Source of the DNA: Methylotenera_A sp031381645
GTDB lineage: Bacteria; Pseudomonadota; Gammaproteobacteria; Burkholderiales; Methylophilaceae
DNA: 64,000 nucleotides
Direction of reading: 5' to 3'
Assembly: GCA_031381645.1 (NCBI GenBank)
Contig: JANMYB010000082.1
Span: 1 to 64,000 of the forward strand
Made by a program: the position numbers and the translations under genes. Below are positions 35,682-44,660 of this stretch, piece after piece (the first letter of the stretch is position 1; the number at the start of each line of letters is the position of its first letter). The notes under the pieces are model-generated. The model did not search any database. It had not been told where the DNA came from and saw nothing but the letters and a program-made list of their open reading frames with translations.

Positions 35682-36596
35682 ATGCCCTCACCCACATTAC
35701 AACCAATATTCACGCAGCAATTTCCGCGCGGTTCGCAGGCTTTTAATGATCTGGTTAATACTAATGTGGCGCTGGCGCTGGCGGAGGACATAGGCGCTGG
35801 CGATTTAACTGCGCAATTAATTCCCGCAAATCAAAACTCAGAGGCAACAATTATTTCGCGCGAAAACGCCATTATTTGCGGCATTGATTGGGTGAATGCA
35901 TGTTTTTATCAGCTTGATAAAAATAGTCAAATAAAATGGCATGTAAGCGAAGGTGACAAAATCGCTGCCAATCAATTACTGTGCGAGATTTCGAGCAATG
36001 CGCGCGCACTATTAACAGCTGAGCGTTGCGCTTTAAATTTTTTGCAAACGCTTTCCGCCGTCGCCACGCAAACGCGTGCCTATGTGGATGCGATTGCTGA
36101 CACAAATGCGCAAATTTTAGATACGCGCAAAACATTGCCTGGCTTGCGCTTGGCGCAAAAATACGCGGTGACTGTGGGCGGCGGATTTAATCAGCGGCTT
36201 GCTTTATATGATGGCATTTTAATTAAAGAAAATCATATTATTTCTGCAAAAATCTCTGCCATGCAGACCAATATCCATGCGGCTCTCAGGCATGCTTCAA
36301 AAATATCAAAAGACACCAAAAATAAAAATATTGGCATTCAAATTGAAGTAGAAAATTTGGATGAGTTACAGCAAGCTTTAGACGCAGATGCAACCAGCAT
36401 TTTGCTGGATAATTTCACATTGTCTGACATGAAAATAGCGGTAAAAATTAACGCAAAAAAAGCCTTACTGGAGGCCAGCGGCAACGTAAATTTACAAACA
36501 GTGCGTGCGATTGCGGAAACGGGTGTGGACAGAATTTCTGTAGGTGCGATCACAAAAAACATCCGCGCCATTGATTTATCGATGCGAATCAAATAG
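35682..36596 (+). CDS. nadC: Nicotinate-nucleotide pyrophosphorylase (carboxylating)
   Basis: NadC converts quinolinate to nicotinate mononucleotide. Motifs are LAEDIGAGDLTAQLI, TAERCALNFLQTLSAVATQTR, LDTRKTLPGLRLAQKYAV, LIKENHI, and ILLDNF. Two starts are possible, ATG at 35655 and at 35682; I favour the latter because a TATAAT lies between them. Between KENHIISAKIS and the conserved IEVENLDEL the protein has a stretch (AMQTNIHAALRHASKIS) whose DNA contains the element A core, absent in length from E. coli NadC as I recall it. The fold core is otherwise intact. Confidence 0.92.
   Translation: MPSPTLQPIFTQQFPRGSQAFNDLVNTNVALALAEDIGAGDLTAQLIPANQNSEATIISRENAIICGIDWVNACFYQLDKNSQIKWHVSEGDKIAANQLLCEISSNARALLTAERCALNFLQTLSAVATQTRAYVDAIADTNAQILDTRKTLPGLRLAQKYAVTVGGGFNQRLALYDGILIKENHIISAKISAMQTNIHAALRHASKISKDTKNKNIGIQIEVENLDELQQALDADATSILLDNFTLSDMKIAVKINAKKALLEASGNVNLQTVRAIAETGVDRISVGAITKNIRAIDLSMRIK
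36255..36296. repeat. Element A, copy 3 (inside nadC)
   Basis: Core ACCAATATCCATGCGGCT with the exact 11-nt loop at 36270-36280, flanked by CCATGCAG and CAGGCATG as imperfect arms. It is read through in frame as MQTNIHAALRHA in NadC. Confidence 0.7.
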
Positions 36597-36608
36597 CATG
36601 CAGACAAT

Positions 36609-38411
36609 ATGAATACAACTGAACAGCCATTGACCAAAGCTACTAGCCTTGCGAGATCTAAAGCCAAGCTTGGTTTGGGCGACGTGTTGCGCATGCTGGT
36701 GAATGACGGCAAGCTGAGTAAAGTAGATGCCGAAAAACTATATAAAGATAGGAAACTTGATAGCTCGAATCTGCATCCGATTATTATAATTGGTGAGCAA
36801 AAGTGGAAAGATTTGCAAACGCCGCACAAATTAATGAACGCGGATTTTTTATCACGCTGGCTAGCAACGCAAGCTGGACTTGATTTCTACCATATCGATC
36901 CACTCAAACTCGATTTCACTTCGGCCGCGCAAATGGTCTCGAAAGCCTACGCCGAGCGCCTGAAAATTATGCCGATTTCGGCCAAAGGTAATGAGGCAAC
37001 TATTGCCACCGCCGACCCTTACCAAGTGGATTGGATTCCCGACTTAGAGCGCATTTTGAGCATGAAAATTAAGCTAGTGGTGGCGAATCCGCTTGAAATT
37101 AGCCGCTATCTGCCAGAAATTTACAGTCTTGCGCACTCCATCAACTCTGCCAACACCGCCAAAGCTGGCCAAATTGTGGGCGTACAAAATTTTGAGCAAT
37201 TAATTGAGCTGGGCAAAGATAAAAACTTAGATGCCAACGAGCAACACGTGGTGAATATTGTGGATTGGCTGCTGAAATACGCGTTTGAGCAGCGCGCCAG
37301 CGATATTCACTTAGAGCCGCGCCGCAATATGGGCATGATGCGCTTTCGCATTGATGGCGTGCTGCACCAAGTGTATCAATTGCCGTCGAATATTATGAAT
37401 GCGATTACCAGCCGCATTAAATTGCTCGGCCGCATGGATATGGTGGAAAAACGTCGCCCGCAAGATGGTCGCATTAAAACCCTAAGCGGCGATGGCACCG
37501 AAATTGAGCTGCGTTTATCCACCATGCCGACCGCGTTTGGCGAGAAATTGGTGATGCGGATTTTTACGCCCGATGTGGCGGTGCAAGATTTTCTGAAACT
37601 CGGTTTCTCGCAAAAACAAGCCGATTTATGGGCCGATTGGACCAAATCGCCAAACGGCATTATTTTGGTCACAGGGCCGACTGGCTCGGGCAAAACGACC
37701 ACTTTATATTCCACATTGAAGCAGCTCGCCACACCAGAAGTCAACGTGAGCACAGTGGAAGACCCGATTGAAATGGTGGAGCCCGCGTTTAACCAAATGC
37801 AAGTGACGACGAATATTGGCCTAACATTTGCCGATGGCATTCGCACACTGATGCGGCAAGACCCAGACATTATTATGGTGGGCGAGATTCGTGATATTGC
37901 AACCGCCGATATGGCGATTCAAGCCGCGCTGACTGGGCATTTAGTGCTCTCAACCCTACACACCAACGACGCACCTTCTGCCGTCACGCGGCTACTCGAT
38001 TTGGGCGTCCCTGCCTACTTAATTCACTCTTCCGTGTTAGGCATTATGGCGCAACGCTTGGTGCGCACGCTGTGTCCAGTTTGCAAAGCACCACATGAAA
38101 TTAGCGATGCTGAATGGACTTCGATTACACATCCATTTAAAGCCGCAAAACCCAACAGCGTGATGAAAGCGGTGGGTTGCGTAGATTGTCGCAATACGGG
38201 TTATCGCGGCCGTAGCGGCATATATGAAATGCTCACCATTACGCCAAAATTGCGCAAACTGATTAAACCAGAAACCGATTTAAGTCAGCTCAAAAACCTC
38301 GCCTATCAAGAAGGCATGCAACCGCTGATGCTAAATGGCGCTGAGAAAGTCGCGGCTGGATTAACGACCATAGAAGAGTTGCTGAAAGTTGCGCCGCCGC
38401 TAGATCAATAA
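36609..38411 (+). CDS. GspE/PulE/PilB family assembly ATPase
   Basis: A 600-residue secretion/pilus extension ATPase. The N-terminal 170 residues form an MshEN/T2SSE_N domain (LGDVLRMLVNDGKLS, LATQAGLDF). The ATPase core holds RASDIHLEP, Walker A GPTGSGKTTTLYSTL, Asp box VSTVEDPIEM, Walker B IIMVGEIRDIATADMAIQAALTGH and the tetracysteine zinc motif CPVCK...CVDCRNTG. No pilC, pilD or gsp gene is adjacent, so whether it is PilB of the type IV pilus or a T2SS GspE is not decided by context; the nearby pil genes favour PilB. It follows nadC at 12 bp. Confidence 0.9.
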   Translation: MNTTEQPLTKATSLARSKAKLGLGDVLRMLVNDGKLSKVDAEKLYKDRKLDSSNLHPIIIIGEQKWKDLQTPHKLMNADFLSRWLATQAGLDFYHIDPLKLDFTSAAQMVSKAYAERLKIMPISAKGNEATIATADPYQVDWIPDLERILSMKIKLVVANPLEISRYLPEIYSLAHSINSANTAKAGQIVGVQNFEQLIELGKDKNLDANEQHVVNIVDWLLKYAFEQRASDIHLEPRRNMGMMRFRIDGVLHQVYQLPSNIMNAITSRIKLLGRMDMVEKRRPQDGRIKTLSGDGTEIELRLSTMPTAFGEKLVMRIFTPDVAVQDFLKLGFSQKQADLWADWTKSPNGIILVTGPTGSGKTTTLYSTLKQLATPEVNVSTVEDPIEMVEPAFNQMQVTTNIGLTFADGIRTLMRQDPDIIMVGEIRDIATADMAIQAALTGHLVLSTLHTNDAPSAVTRLLDLGVPAYLIHSSVLGIMAQRLVRTLCPVCKAPHEISDAEWTSITHPFKAAKPNSVMKAVGCVDCRNTGYRGRSGIYEMLTITPKLRKLIKPETDLSQLKNLAYQEGMQPLMLNGAEKVAAGLTTIEELLKVAPPLDQ

Positions 38412-38424
38412 TTAGTTTCAATAA

Positions 38425-38471
38425 TTAGCATCCCTGCGACCCGCATGGATATTGGCTCTCATGGCATCTAA
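38425..38471. repeat. Element A, copy 4 (reverse orientation)
   Basis: The reverse complement contains AGCCAATATCCATGCGGG with the exact loop; arms TTAGCATCCCTG and CATGGCATCTAA are imperfect. It lies 14 bp after the ATPase gene and 6 bp before element B copy 1. Confidence 0.7.
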
Positions 38472-38476
38472 TTTGG

Positions 38477-38513
38477 CGTGTGAATAATGCGCTTTAGCGC
38501 ATATATTCCACGG
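38477..38513. repeat. Element B, copy 1
   Basis: A 37-bp near-palindrome with the central hairpin GCGC-TTTA-GCGC and flanking GTGTGAATAATG and CATATATTCCAC arms. The reverse complement matches the copy at 45702-45738 at all but a few central, paired positions. The following stem AAGCCA/TGGCTT (38516-38532) may act with it as a terminator. Confidence 0.75.
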
Positions 38514-38680
38514 ACAAGCCAAGTACTGGCTTAGTTATTTTTGCGCTTAAATTAACTTTTTCTTTCATTATTTACACGCCAGCTTTTCTGCTTCGGTAAA
38601 AGTCCAAACGAAACTCAAAAAATAATCAAAACGACAGATTATTTAATTTTTTGTTAATTTTGAGTGGTTTAGCAGCCGCC

Positions 38681-38749
38681 AACCTTGACCAAATGCCCCT
38701 AAACCGTTAATGTTCAAGGTTCGATAATTTAATCATTTAATTCAAGGTT
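38681..38749 (+). promoter_or_regulatory. Possible ilvB leader switch with competing pairings
   Basis: AACCTTGA (38681-38688) is complementary to two identical TCAAGGTT octamers, at 38714-38721 and 38742-38749. The second contains the AAGG ribosome-binding site of ilvB, 4 nt before its ATG (38752). Pairing with the first or second octamer would expose or hide the ribosome-binding site. I saw no leader peptide rich in Ile, Val or Leu. Function is inferred from complementarity only. Confidence 0.4.
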
Positions 38750-38751
38750 TT

Positions 38752-40554
38752 ATGGCATCACCCGCAAAAAACGCGAAGGTTAACCCTGTTAGCGCGCAAA
38801 CTCAATCTGAGCGCTTAAGCGATTCTCACAGAAAATCTGCAAGTCATGACATCAGTGGCGCTGAAATTGTGATTCGCTGCTTAAACGCCGAAAAAGTCAA
38901 ATTTGTGTTTGGCTATCCCGGCGGAGCGGTGTTGCACATTTACGATGAAATTTTTAAACAAAATGGCTTTAAGCATATACTCGTGCGCCACGAGCAAGCG
39001 GCGGTACACGCGGCAGATGCGTTCTCGCGTGCGACTGGCGAAGTTGGCGTAGCGCTAGTCACAAGCGGCCCTGGCGCGACTAACGCGGTCACTGGCATTG
39101 CCACAGCGTATATGGATTCGATTCCGCTTGTAGTCATTAGCGGTCAAGTACCCGTTCCCGCCATTGGTTTAGATGCGTTTCAAGAAGTCGATATGGTGGG
39201 CGTGACGCGCCCATGCGTAAAACATAACTTTTTGGTAAAAGATGTCAAAGACATTGCCGAAACGATAAAAAAGGCGTTTTATATTGCTAAAACTGGCCGA
39301 CCAGGCCCAGTTGTAGTGGATATTCCAAAAGATATTACTGCGCACAAAACCAGTTTTCATTATCCTGAAACGGTTGAAATGCGTTCGTACAACCCTGTGC
39401 TAAAAGGTCACAGCGGGCAAATTAAAAAAGCCATTAAATTATTGCTGGAAGCCAAACGCCCGATGATTTACACTGGCGGTGGCTTGGTGCTAGGCGATGG
39501 CGCGCCAGAGCTGGTAAAACTCGCCCGTACGCTTAATTATCCCGTAACTAACACGCTGATGGGTCTGGGCGGCTACCCTGCGACTGATAAGCAATTCGTG
39601 GGTATGCTAGGCATGCATGGTACCTATGAAGCCAATATGGCGATGCAAAATTGCGATGTGTTAATCGCCGTTGGCGCGCGTTTTGACGATCGCGTGATTG
39701 GCAACCCAAAACACTTTTTAAGCCAAAAGCGCACCATTATCCATATCGATGTTGATCCATCTTCCATCTCGAAACGCGTGAAAGTCGATGTACCCATTGT
39801 CGGCCACGTGCAATCGGTGTTGGCGGAAATGAATGAGATTTTGAAAACCGAAAACACTAAAAACGATATCAGCGACTGGTGGCAGGAAATTAACGAATGG
39901 CGCAAAGTGCATGGCGGGCGTTATGAAATGTCTGACATCGTTATCAAACCACAATACGTGATTGAAAAATTATGGGAAGTTACCAAAGGCGATGCCTACG
40001 TGACCAGTGATGTTGGCCAGCACCAAATGTGGGCGGCGCAATACTACAAGTTTGATAAGCCGCGCCGCTGGATAAACTCTGGCGGCTTAGGCACCATGGG
40101 CGTGGGCTTGCCATACGCAATGGGCTGCCAATTTGCTGATAAAAGCGCGCAAGTGGCTTGTGTCACTGGTGAAGGTAGCATCCAGATGAATATTCAGGAA
40201 CTTTCGACCTGTGCGCAATATGGCTTGCCGATTAAAGTAATTTTACTTAACAATCGCTACTTGGGCATGGTGCGCCAATGGCAAGAGTTTTTCTACGAAA
40301 ACAGATACTCAGAATCGTACATGGATAGCTTGCCAGATTTTGTAAAACTAGCCGAATCTTATGGTCACGTTGGCATGCAAATTACCAAACCTAGCGACGT
40401 GGAAGGCGCATTAAAAGAAGCGTTTGCAAAAAAAGATAAATTTGTATTCATGGATTTTATTACCGAACAATCTGAAAATGTGTTCCCAATGGTTGAAAAT
40501 GGGCGTGGAATATCTGAAATGATTTTAGGAAACGAGAAGAAGGAGAGTAAATAA
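38752..40554 (+). CDS. ilvB: Acetolactate synthase large subunit
   Basis: This ThDP enzyme makes acetolactate and acetohydroxybutyrate for branched amino acids. Visible are the ThDP glutamate in RHEQAAVHAADAFSRATG, VISGQVPVPAIGLDAFQEVDMVG, the central FAD-associated domain (GARFDDRVIGNP) and the ThDP/Mg motif GEGSIQMNIQELSTCAQYGLPIKVILLNN (in two parts). About 40 residues before DISGAEIVIRCL are a low-complexity extension unusual for the family; no better start exists. It overlaps ilvH by 1 bp. Confidence 0.96.
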   Translation: MASPAKNAKVNPVSAQTQSERLSDSHRKSASHDISGAEIVIRCLNAEKVKFVFGYPGGAVLHIYDEIFKQNGFKHILVRHEQAAVHAADAFSRATGEVGVALVTSGPGATNAVTGIATAYMDSIPLVVISGQVPVPAIGLDAFQEVDMVGVTRPCVKHNFLVKDVKDIAETIKKAFYIAKTGRPGPVVVDIPKDITAHKTSFHYPETVEMRSYNPVLKGHSGQIKKAIKLLLEAKRPMIYTGGGLVLGDGAPELVKLARTLNYPVTNTLMGLGGYPATDKQFVGMLGMHGTYEANMAMQNCDVLIAVGARFDDRVIGNPKHFLSQKRTIIHIDVDPSSISKRVKVDVPIVGHVQSVLAEMNEILKTENTKNDISDWWQEINEWRKVHGGRYEMSDIVIKPQYVIEKLWEVTKGDAYVTSDVGQHQMWAAQYYKFDKPRRWINSGGLGTMGVGLPYAMGCQFADKSAQVACVTGEGSIQMNIQELSTCAQYGLPIKVILLNNRYLGMVRQWQEFFYENRYSESYMDSLPDFVKLAESYGHVGMQITKPSDVEGALKEAFAKKDKFVFMDFITEQSENVFPMVENGRGISEMILGNEKKESK

Positions 40555-41045
40555 TGAAACATATCGTTTCTCTCCTCATGGAAAACGAAGCCGGCGGCTT
40601 ATCTCGCGTAGCAGGCTTATTCTCTGCGCGCGGTTATAATATTGAGTCTCTCACTGTTGCAGCTACTGAAGACCCAACCATGTCGCGCATGACCATTGTT
40701 ACCAGCGGCTCAGATGAAGTCATCGAGCAAATTATCAAGCAACTCAATAAACTGGTTGATGTCATCAAAGTGCTGGATTTAAACGATGGCAAATATATCG
40801 AGCGCGAGCTGATGTTGGTGAAAGTGAAGGCGACCACAGCTTACCGAGAAGAAATGAAGCGCATGTGCGATATTTTTCGCGGCCGTATTATTGATGTGGC
40901 AGATGGCAGTTTTACTATTGAGCTTACCGGCTCTGGCACTAAATTAGACGCTTTTATCGAAAGCTTAGACAAAACTGCGATTTTAGAAACGGTGCGCACA
41001 GGCGCATCGGGTATAGGTCGTGGCGACAGAATTTTAAAAATATAG
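40554..41045 (+). CDS. ilvH: Acetolactate synthase small (regulatory) subunit
   Basis: This is the regulatory subunit that confers valine feedback and stimulates IlvB. The N-terminal ACT domain is HIVSLLMENEAGGLSRVAGLFSARGYNIESLTV; the second half contains RELMLVKVKA and a C-terminal ACT-like domain with GRIIDVADGSFTIELTG. The 163 residues are normal. It starts in the ilvB stop codon (ATGA-type overlap), ensuring equal expression. Confidence 0.97.
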   Translation: MKHIVSLLMENEAGGLSRVAGLFSARGYNIESLTVAATEDPTMSRMTIVTSGSDEVIEQIIKQLNKLVDVIKVLDLNDGKYIERELMLVKVKATTAYREEMKRMCDIFRGRIIDVADGSFTIELTGSGTKLDAFIESLDKTAILETVRTGASGIGRGDRILKI

Positions 41046-41094
41046 ATTTATAAATTTAATTAACATTTAAGCAATTGTATTTAAAGGAAAAGAA

Positions 41095-42111
41095 ATGAAA
41101 GTTTATTACGACAAAGACGCAGACCTTAACTTAATCAAAGCCAAAAAAGTAACCATCGTTGGTTATGGTTCACAAGGTCACGCACACGCAGCCAACCTAA
41201 AAGATAGCGGTGTTAGCGTCACCATTGGCTTACGTAAAGGCGGTAGCTCATGGGCTAAAGCTGTTGCTGCTGGCCACAATGTGCAAGACATTGCCGATGC
41301 TGTAAAAGGTGCGGATGTCATTATGCTATTAATACCTGACGAAACTATGTCGCAAATTTTTGTAGCGGATGTTGCAGACAACTTAAAGCAAGGCGCTACT
41401 TTAGCCTTTGCACACGGCTTTAACATTCACTATAACCAAATTACGCCACGCGCAGATTTGGATGTGATTATGATTGCGCCAAAGGGTCCAGGTCATACCG
41501 TGCGTTCAGAGTTTTTAAAAGGTGGCGGTGTGCCTTCACTCATCGCCGTATATCAAGATAAATCAGGCAAAGCCAAAGCGCTTGCGCTTTCATATGCAGC
41601 CGCCAACGGCGGCACCAAAGGTGGCGTAATTGAAACAGATTTCCGTGAAGAAACAGAAACCGATTTGTTCGGCGAACAAGCGGTATTGTGCGGTGGCGCA
41701 GTTGAACTAGTTAAAGCTGGCTTTGAAACGCTAGTAGAAGCAGGCTACGCACCAGAAATGGCTTACTTTGAGTGCTTGCACGAACTTAAATTAATCGTGG
41801 ATTTGATGTACGAAGGTGGCATTGCCAACATGAACTATTCCATCTCAAATAACGCAGAATATGGCGAATATGTGACTGGCCCACAAGTGATTAACGATCA
41901 ATCACGTGCCGCCATGAAAGTTGCATTAGCTAATATTCAAAACGGTAACTACGCAAAACAATTCATTTTAGAAGGTCGCACCAACTACCCTGAAATGACT
42001 GCTCGTCGCCGTTTGAATGCGGCGCACCCAATTGAACAAGTGGGCGGTCAATTACGCGCCATGATGCCTTGGATTGCTAAAAACAAATTGGTTGATCAAT
42101 CTAAAAACTAA
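41095..42111 (+). CDS. ilvC: Ketol-acid reductoisomerase (class I)
   Basis: IlvC isomerises and reduces acetolactate with NADPH and Mg. The Rossmann motif GYGSQGHAHAANLKDSG, the PKGPGHTVRSEF loop, the metal-binding ETETDLFGEQAVLCGG and the C-terminal YFECLHELKLIVDLMYEGG knot region are intact. At 338 residues it is the short class I form. A strong AAGGAAAAG site precedes the ATG. It closes the ilvBHC operon and is followed by an intrinsic terminator. Confidence 0.97.
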   Translation: MKVYYDKDADLNLIKAKKVTIVGYGSQGHAHAANLKDSGVSVTIGLRKGGSSWAKAVAAGHNVQDIADAVKGADVIMLLIPDETMSQIFVADVADNLKQGATLAFAHGFNIHYNQITPRADLDVIMIAPKGPGHTVRSEFLKGGGVPSLIAVYQDKSGKAKALALSYAAANGGTKGGVIETDFREETETDLFGEQAVLCGGAVELVKAGFETLVEAGYAPEMAYFECLHELKLIVDLMYEGGIANMNYSISNNAEYGEYVTGPQVINDQSRAAMKVALANIQNGNYAKQFILEGRTNYPEMTARRRLNAAHPIEQVGGQLRAMMPWIAKNKLVDQSKN

Positions 42112-42125
42112 CTTTCTTTAGTATT

Positions 42126-42153
42126 AAAAAGGGCAAGTTTACTTGCCCTTTTT
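42126..42153. terminator. Rho-independent terminator after ilvC
   Basis: Perfect 12-bp stem AAAAAGGGCAAG / CTTGCCCTTTTT with loop TTTA, 14 bp after the ilvC stop codon. It ends the ilvBHC operon. Confidence 0.9.
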
Positions 42154-42165
42154 AATTTTAGTCCA

Positions 42166-42237
42166 TCATTCCGACGAAAGTCGGAGTCCAGCGGCGTATA
42201 ATTTAAAGCCACAAGATTCCGACTTTCGTCGGAATGA
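42166..42237. repeat. Inverted repeat with hairpin-forming arms upstream of psd
   Basis: Two 20-nt arms (42166-42185 and 42218-42237) are exact reverse complements. Each arm is itself a small hairpin (CCGAC-GAAA-GTCGG). It resembles the common TCATTCCGACGAAAGTCGG-type dispersed repeats of proteobacteria. It ends 21 bp before the psd start codon, so it becomes part of the psd leader or promoter. Confidence 0.85.
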
Positions 42238-42258
42238 CAATGAACTTGGAAAGCATAA

Positions 42259-43092
42259 TTGAAATTCAGCATCGCCTTACAATACCTAGCCCCCAAGCAA
42301 GCATTGACGGAGTTTGCAGGTATGCTTGCAAACAAGCAATATGGAGTAGTCACGTCAATAGTGATTGGCTGGTTTGTGAGGCGTTACAAAGTGAACATGA
42401 CAGAAGCCGCCAACCCTGACATTGCCAGCTATGCTAGCTTTAACGAATTTTTCACGCGTCCGCTAAAAGACAATGCTCGACCACTCACCAAAGCCGATTT
42501 TATTTGCCCAGTAGACGGCGCAATTAGCCAGTTTGGTAGCATTGAGCAAGACCAGATTTTTCAAGCTAAAAATCACAACTACTCAACATTGGCATTGCTT
42601 GCAGGACATCATGCATTAGCAGAAAAATTTGAAAATGGCCACTTCGCCTGCTTGTATTTAAGCCCGAAAGATTATCATCGCATTCACATGCCGTGCGACG
42701 GCACACTGAAAAGCATGACTTATGTGCCAGGCGATTTATTCTCGGTGAACCCAACAACCGCTGCCAATGTGCCAAATTTATTCGCGCGTAACGAGCGCTT
42801 GGTGTGCGAATTCACCTCAGAAAAATACGGCACATTCGCTATGGTGCTGGTCGGCGCAACTATCGTCGGCAGCATGGCAACTGTCTGGCACGGCGTAGTG
42901 AATCCGCCACGAACAGGCAATATCCGCACTTGGGATTATGAAAATAATCTGCTAAAACAAGGTGATGAGATGGGGCGCTTTTTATTGGGCTCAACGGTGG
43001 TGATATGCTTTGAAAAAAACGCCTTACAATTTAATGCCAATTGGCAACCAGCCAAATCCATCAAGTTAGGTGAGAGAATGAGCGCTAAATAA
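42259..43092 (+). CDS. psd: Phosphatidylserine decarboxylase
   Basis: Psd makes phosphatidylethanolamine at the inner membrane. The autocleavage motif is LLGSTVVI with the LGST serine that becomes the pyruvoyl group (about residue 250); other family motifs are YKVNMTEAANPDIASYASFNEFFTRPL (in parts), HMPCDGTL, YVPGDLFSVN and NVPNLFARNERLVC. The best start is a TTG at 42259 giving KFSIALQYLAPK, matching the family N-terminus; no ATG fits. The 277 residues are normal. It is convergent with rppH, with 9 bp between. Confidence 0.94.
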   Translation: MKFSIALQYLAPKQALTEFAGMLANKQYGVVTSIVIGWFVRRYKVNMTEAANPDIASYASFNEFFTRPLKDNARPLTKADFICPVDGAISQFGSIEQDQIFQAKNHNYSTLALLAGHHALAEKFENGHFACLYLSPKDYHRIHMPCDGTLKSMTYVPGDLFSVNPTTAANVPNLFARNERLVCEFTSEKYGTFAMVLVGATIVGSMATVWHGVVNPPRTGNIRTWDYENNLLKQGDEMGRFLLGSTVVICFEKNALQFNANWQPAKSIKLGERMSAK

Positions 43093-43101
43093 CCTGCTTT
43101 G

Positions 43102-43602
43102 CTAGTTTTTTTGTAGGCTTGGTTTAATTTTATAATGTAAATGCGTCGACAACTCGTTTAACGCCGCTTTATATACATCACGTTTAAACTCGATGACATC
43201 TTCCAGCGGCACCCAATAATCGCTCCAGCGCCACGCATCAAATTCTGGGTGTTCACTCGCGCGTAAGGAAACATCAGTATCGCGTCCCACCATACGCAAC
43301 AAATACCAAATCTGTTTTTGACCTTTATAACTGCCGCGCCACTCGCGCTTTACCCAGCTGGTCGGCACCTCGTAACGCAACCAATCACGCGTACGCCCCA
43401 TAATCTGCACGTGCTCTGGACGCAAGCCGACTTCCTCCATCAGCTCACGATACATGGCCTGCTCTGGGCTTTCGCCATATTTAATGCCGCCTTGTGGAAA
43501 CTGCCAAGCGTGCTCTCTAATGCGCTTGCCCCAAAACACCTGATTTTGAGCGTTACACAGAATAATCCCCACATTCGGGCGAAATCCGTCACGATCTAAC
43601 AT
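43102..43602 (-). CDS. rppH: RNA pyrophosphohydrolase RppH
   Basis: RppH removes pyrophosphate from mRNA 5' ends to trigger decay. The Nudix box is GGIKYGESPEQAMYRELMEE followed by VGL; the N-terminus LDRDGFRPNVGIILCNAQNQVFWGKRI and the segment WQFPQGGI are diagnostic of RppH/NudH. The length of 166 residues is standard. It stands alone, convergent with psd and divergent from the YVTN lipoprotein gene. Confidence 0.96.
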   Translation of the reverse strand: MLDRDGFRPNVGIILCNAQNQVFWGKRIREHAWQFPQGGIKYGESPEQAMYRELMEEVGLRPEHVQIMGRTRDWLRYEVPTSWVKREWRGSYKGQKQIWYLLRMVGRDTDVSLRASEHPEFDAWRWSDYWVPLEDVIEFKRDVYKAALNELSTHLHYKIKPSLQKN

Positions 43603-43703
43603 ACTTGCGACTACCTAAAATATTTAGTGTCATTTTTTCATATTTTCGCCTCGAATGAAAGTCGTATTTGGGAAAGCACGCAATTAGTTTTAGAATGGAT
43701 TTT

Positions 43704-44660
43704 ATGAAAACTATCATTTTATTGCTATTTTTGCAGCTGACTGCATGTGCGCAGTCAATCCATAACAAAACTACCATTGCTTATATTACCAACCAAGGTG
43801 ATAACACGGTTTCGGTGATTGATATTGCACAAAATAAAGTGGTAAGCACGGTTAAAGTTGGCAAAGCGCCTGTTGGCGTCGCAGTTTCTGCCAAATTAAA
43901 ACGCGTATTTATCTCCAACGTAGAAAGCAGTAACATTTCTGTTATCGATACCAACACCAATCATGTCATCGAAACTATTGTCCTGCAAGGCTCGCCAGTA
44001 GGGATTGCTGGGGCACCTAATAATAAAATTATATACGTCGCAGATTGGTTTAGTGACCGTATTATAGCGATTGATACGGCAAATTATGGCCAGCGCCGCG
44101 AAGTAATTGTAAACAAAGCACCCGCAGGTTTGGTGGTAAGCCCTGACAGCAAAACCTTGTATGTAGCTGCGCGCGATAGTAATGAAATCGCGGTGATAGA
44201 CACAGATTCTTTCAACATCAGCAAGCGCATTGCCGTTGGCACGCATCCGTTTGGCGTTTCATTGAGTGACGATGGAAATTCGCTTTATGTGGTGAATGTG
44301 TACGAAAATACTATTTCTGTCATCAACACAAAAACTTGGGCACAAACTAAAATAAAAGTCGGCGAACACCCGTATTGTGCAGTTGCCAGCCCAGACAATA
44401 AAACGCTGTACGTCACCAACACGCAAGATGACACAGTCTCGATAATTGATTTAGCCTCTCAAAAAACCATCACCACCATAGAAGTTGGCATGACGCCAGA
44501 AGGCATTAGCTATGACGCGGCCAGCAAGCTGGTGCTGGTTGCTAGTTGGGGCGAGAATAAAGTCAGCATTATTGACGCAACGAACAACAAACTTAAAGGC
44601 CACATCAAAACAGGCGATAAAAGTCGGGCATTCGGACAATTTATATTGACCGAACAATAA
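43704..44660 (+). CDS. YVTN beta-propeller repeat lipoprotein
   Basis: The ATG at 43704 gives a lipoprotein signal KTIILLLFLQLTACAQ with lipobox LTAC (Cys at 15). The rest is a seven-bladed beta-propeller of about 42-residue YVTN repeats (IAYITNQGDNTVSVIDI, KTLYVTNTQDDTVSIIDL, LVLVASWGENKVSIID). Such proteins appear in methylotrophs near methanol or PQQ dehydrogenase genes, but no dehydrogenase is here. Longer starts at 43668 and 43695 would mask the signal peptide. Function unknown; probably an envelope scaffold or binding protein. Confidence 0.85.
   Translation: MKTIILLLFLQLTACAQSIHNKTTIAYITNQGDNTVSVIDIAQNKVVSTVKVGKAPVGVAVSAKLKRVFISNVESSNISVIDTNTNHVIETIVLQGSPVGIAGAPNNKIIYVADWFSDRIIAIDTANYGQRREVIVNKAPAGLVVSPDSKTLYVAARDSNEIAVIDTDSFNISKRIAVGTHPFGVSLSDDGNSLYVVNVYENTISVINTKTWAQTKIKVGEHPYCAVASPDNKTLYVTNTQDDTVSIIDLASQKTITTIEVGMTPEGISYDAASKLVLVASWGENKVSIIDATNNKLKGHIKTGDKSRAFGQFILTEQ

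Larger units (their letters stand above)
38412..38751. other. 340-bp gap between the ATPase gene and ilvB
   Basis: The left part holds element A copy 4, element B copy 1 and a small hairpin. The middle (38533-38680) is AT-rich, with no gene I can support; a promoter for ilvB probably lies here but I cannot fix its boxes. The right part holds the ilvB leader described separately. Confidence 0.7.
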
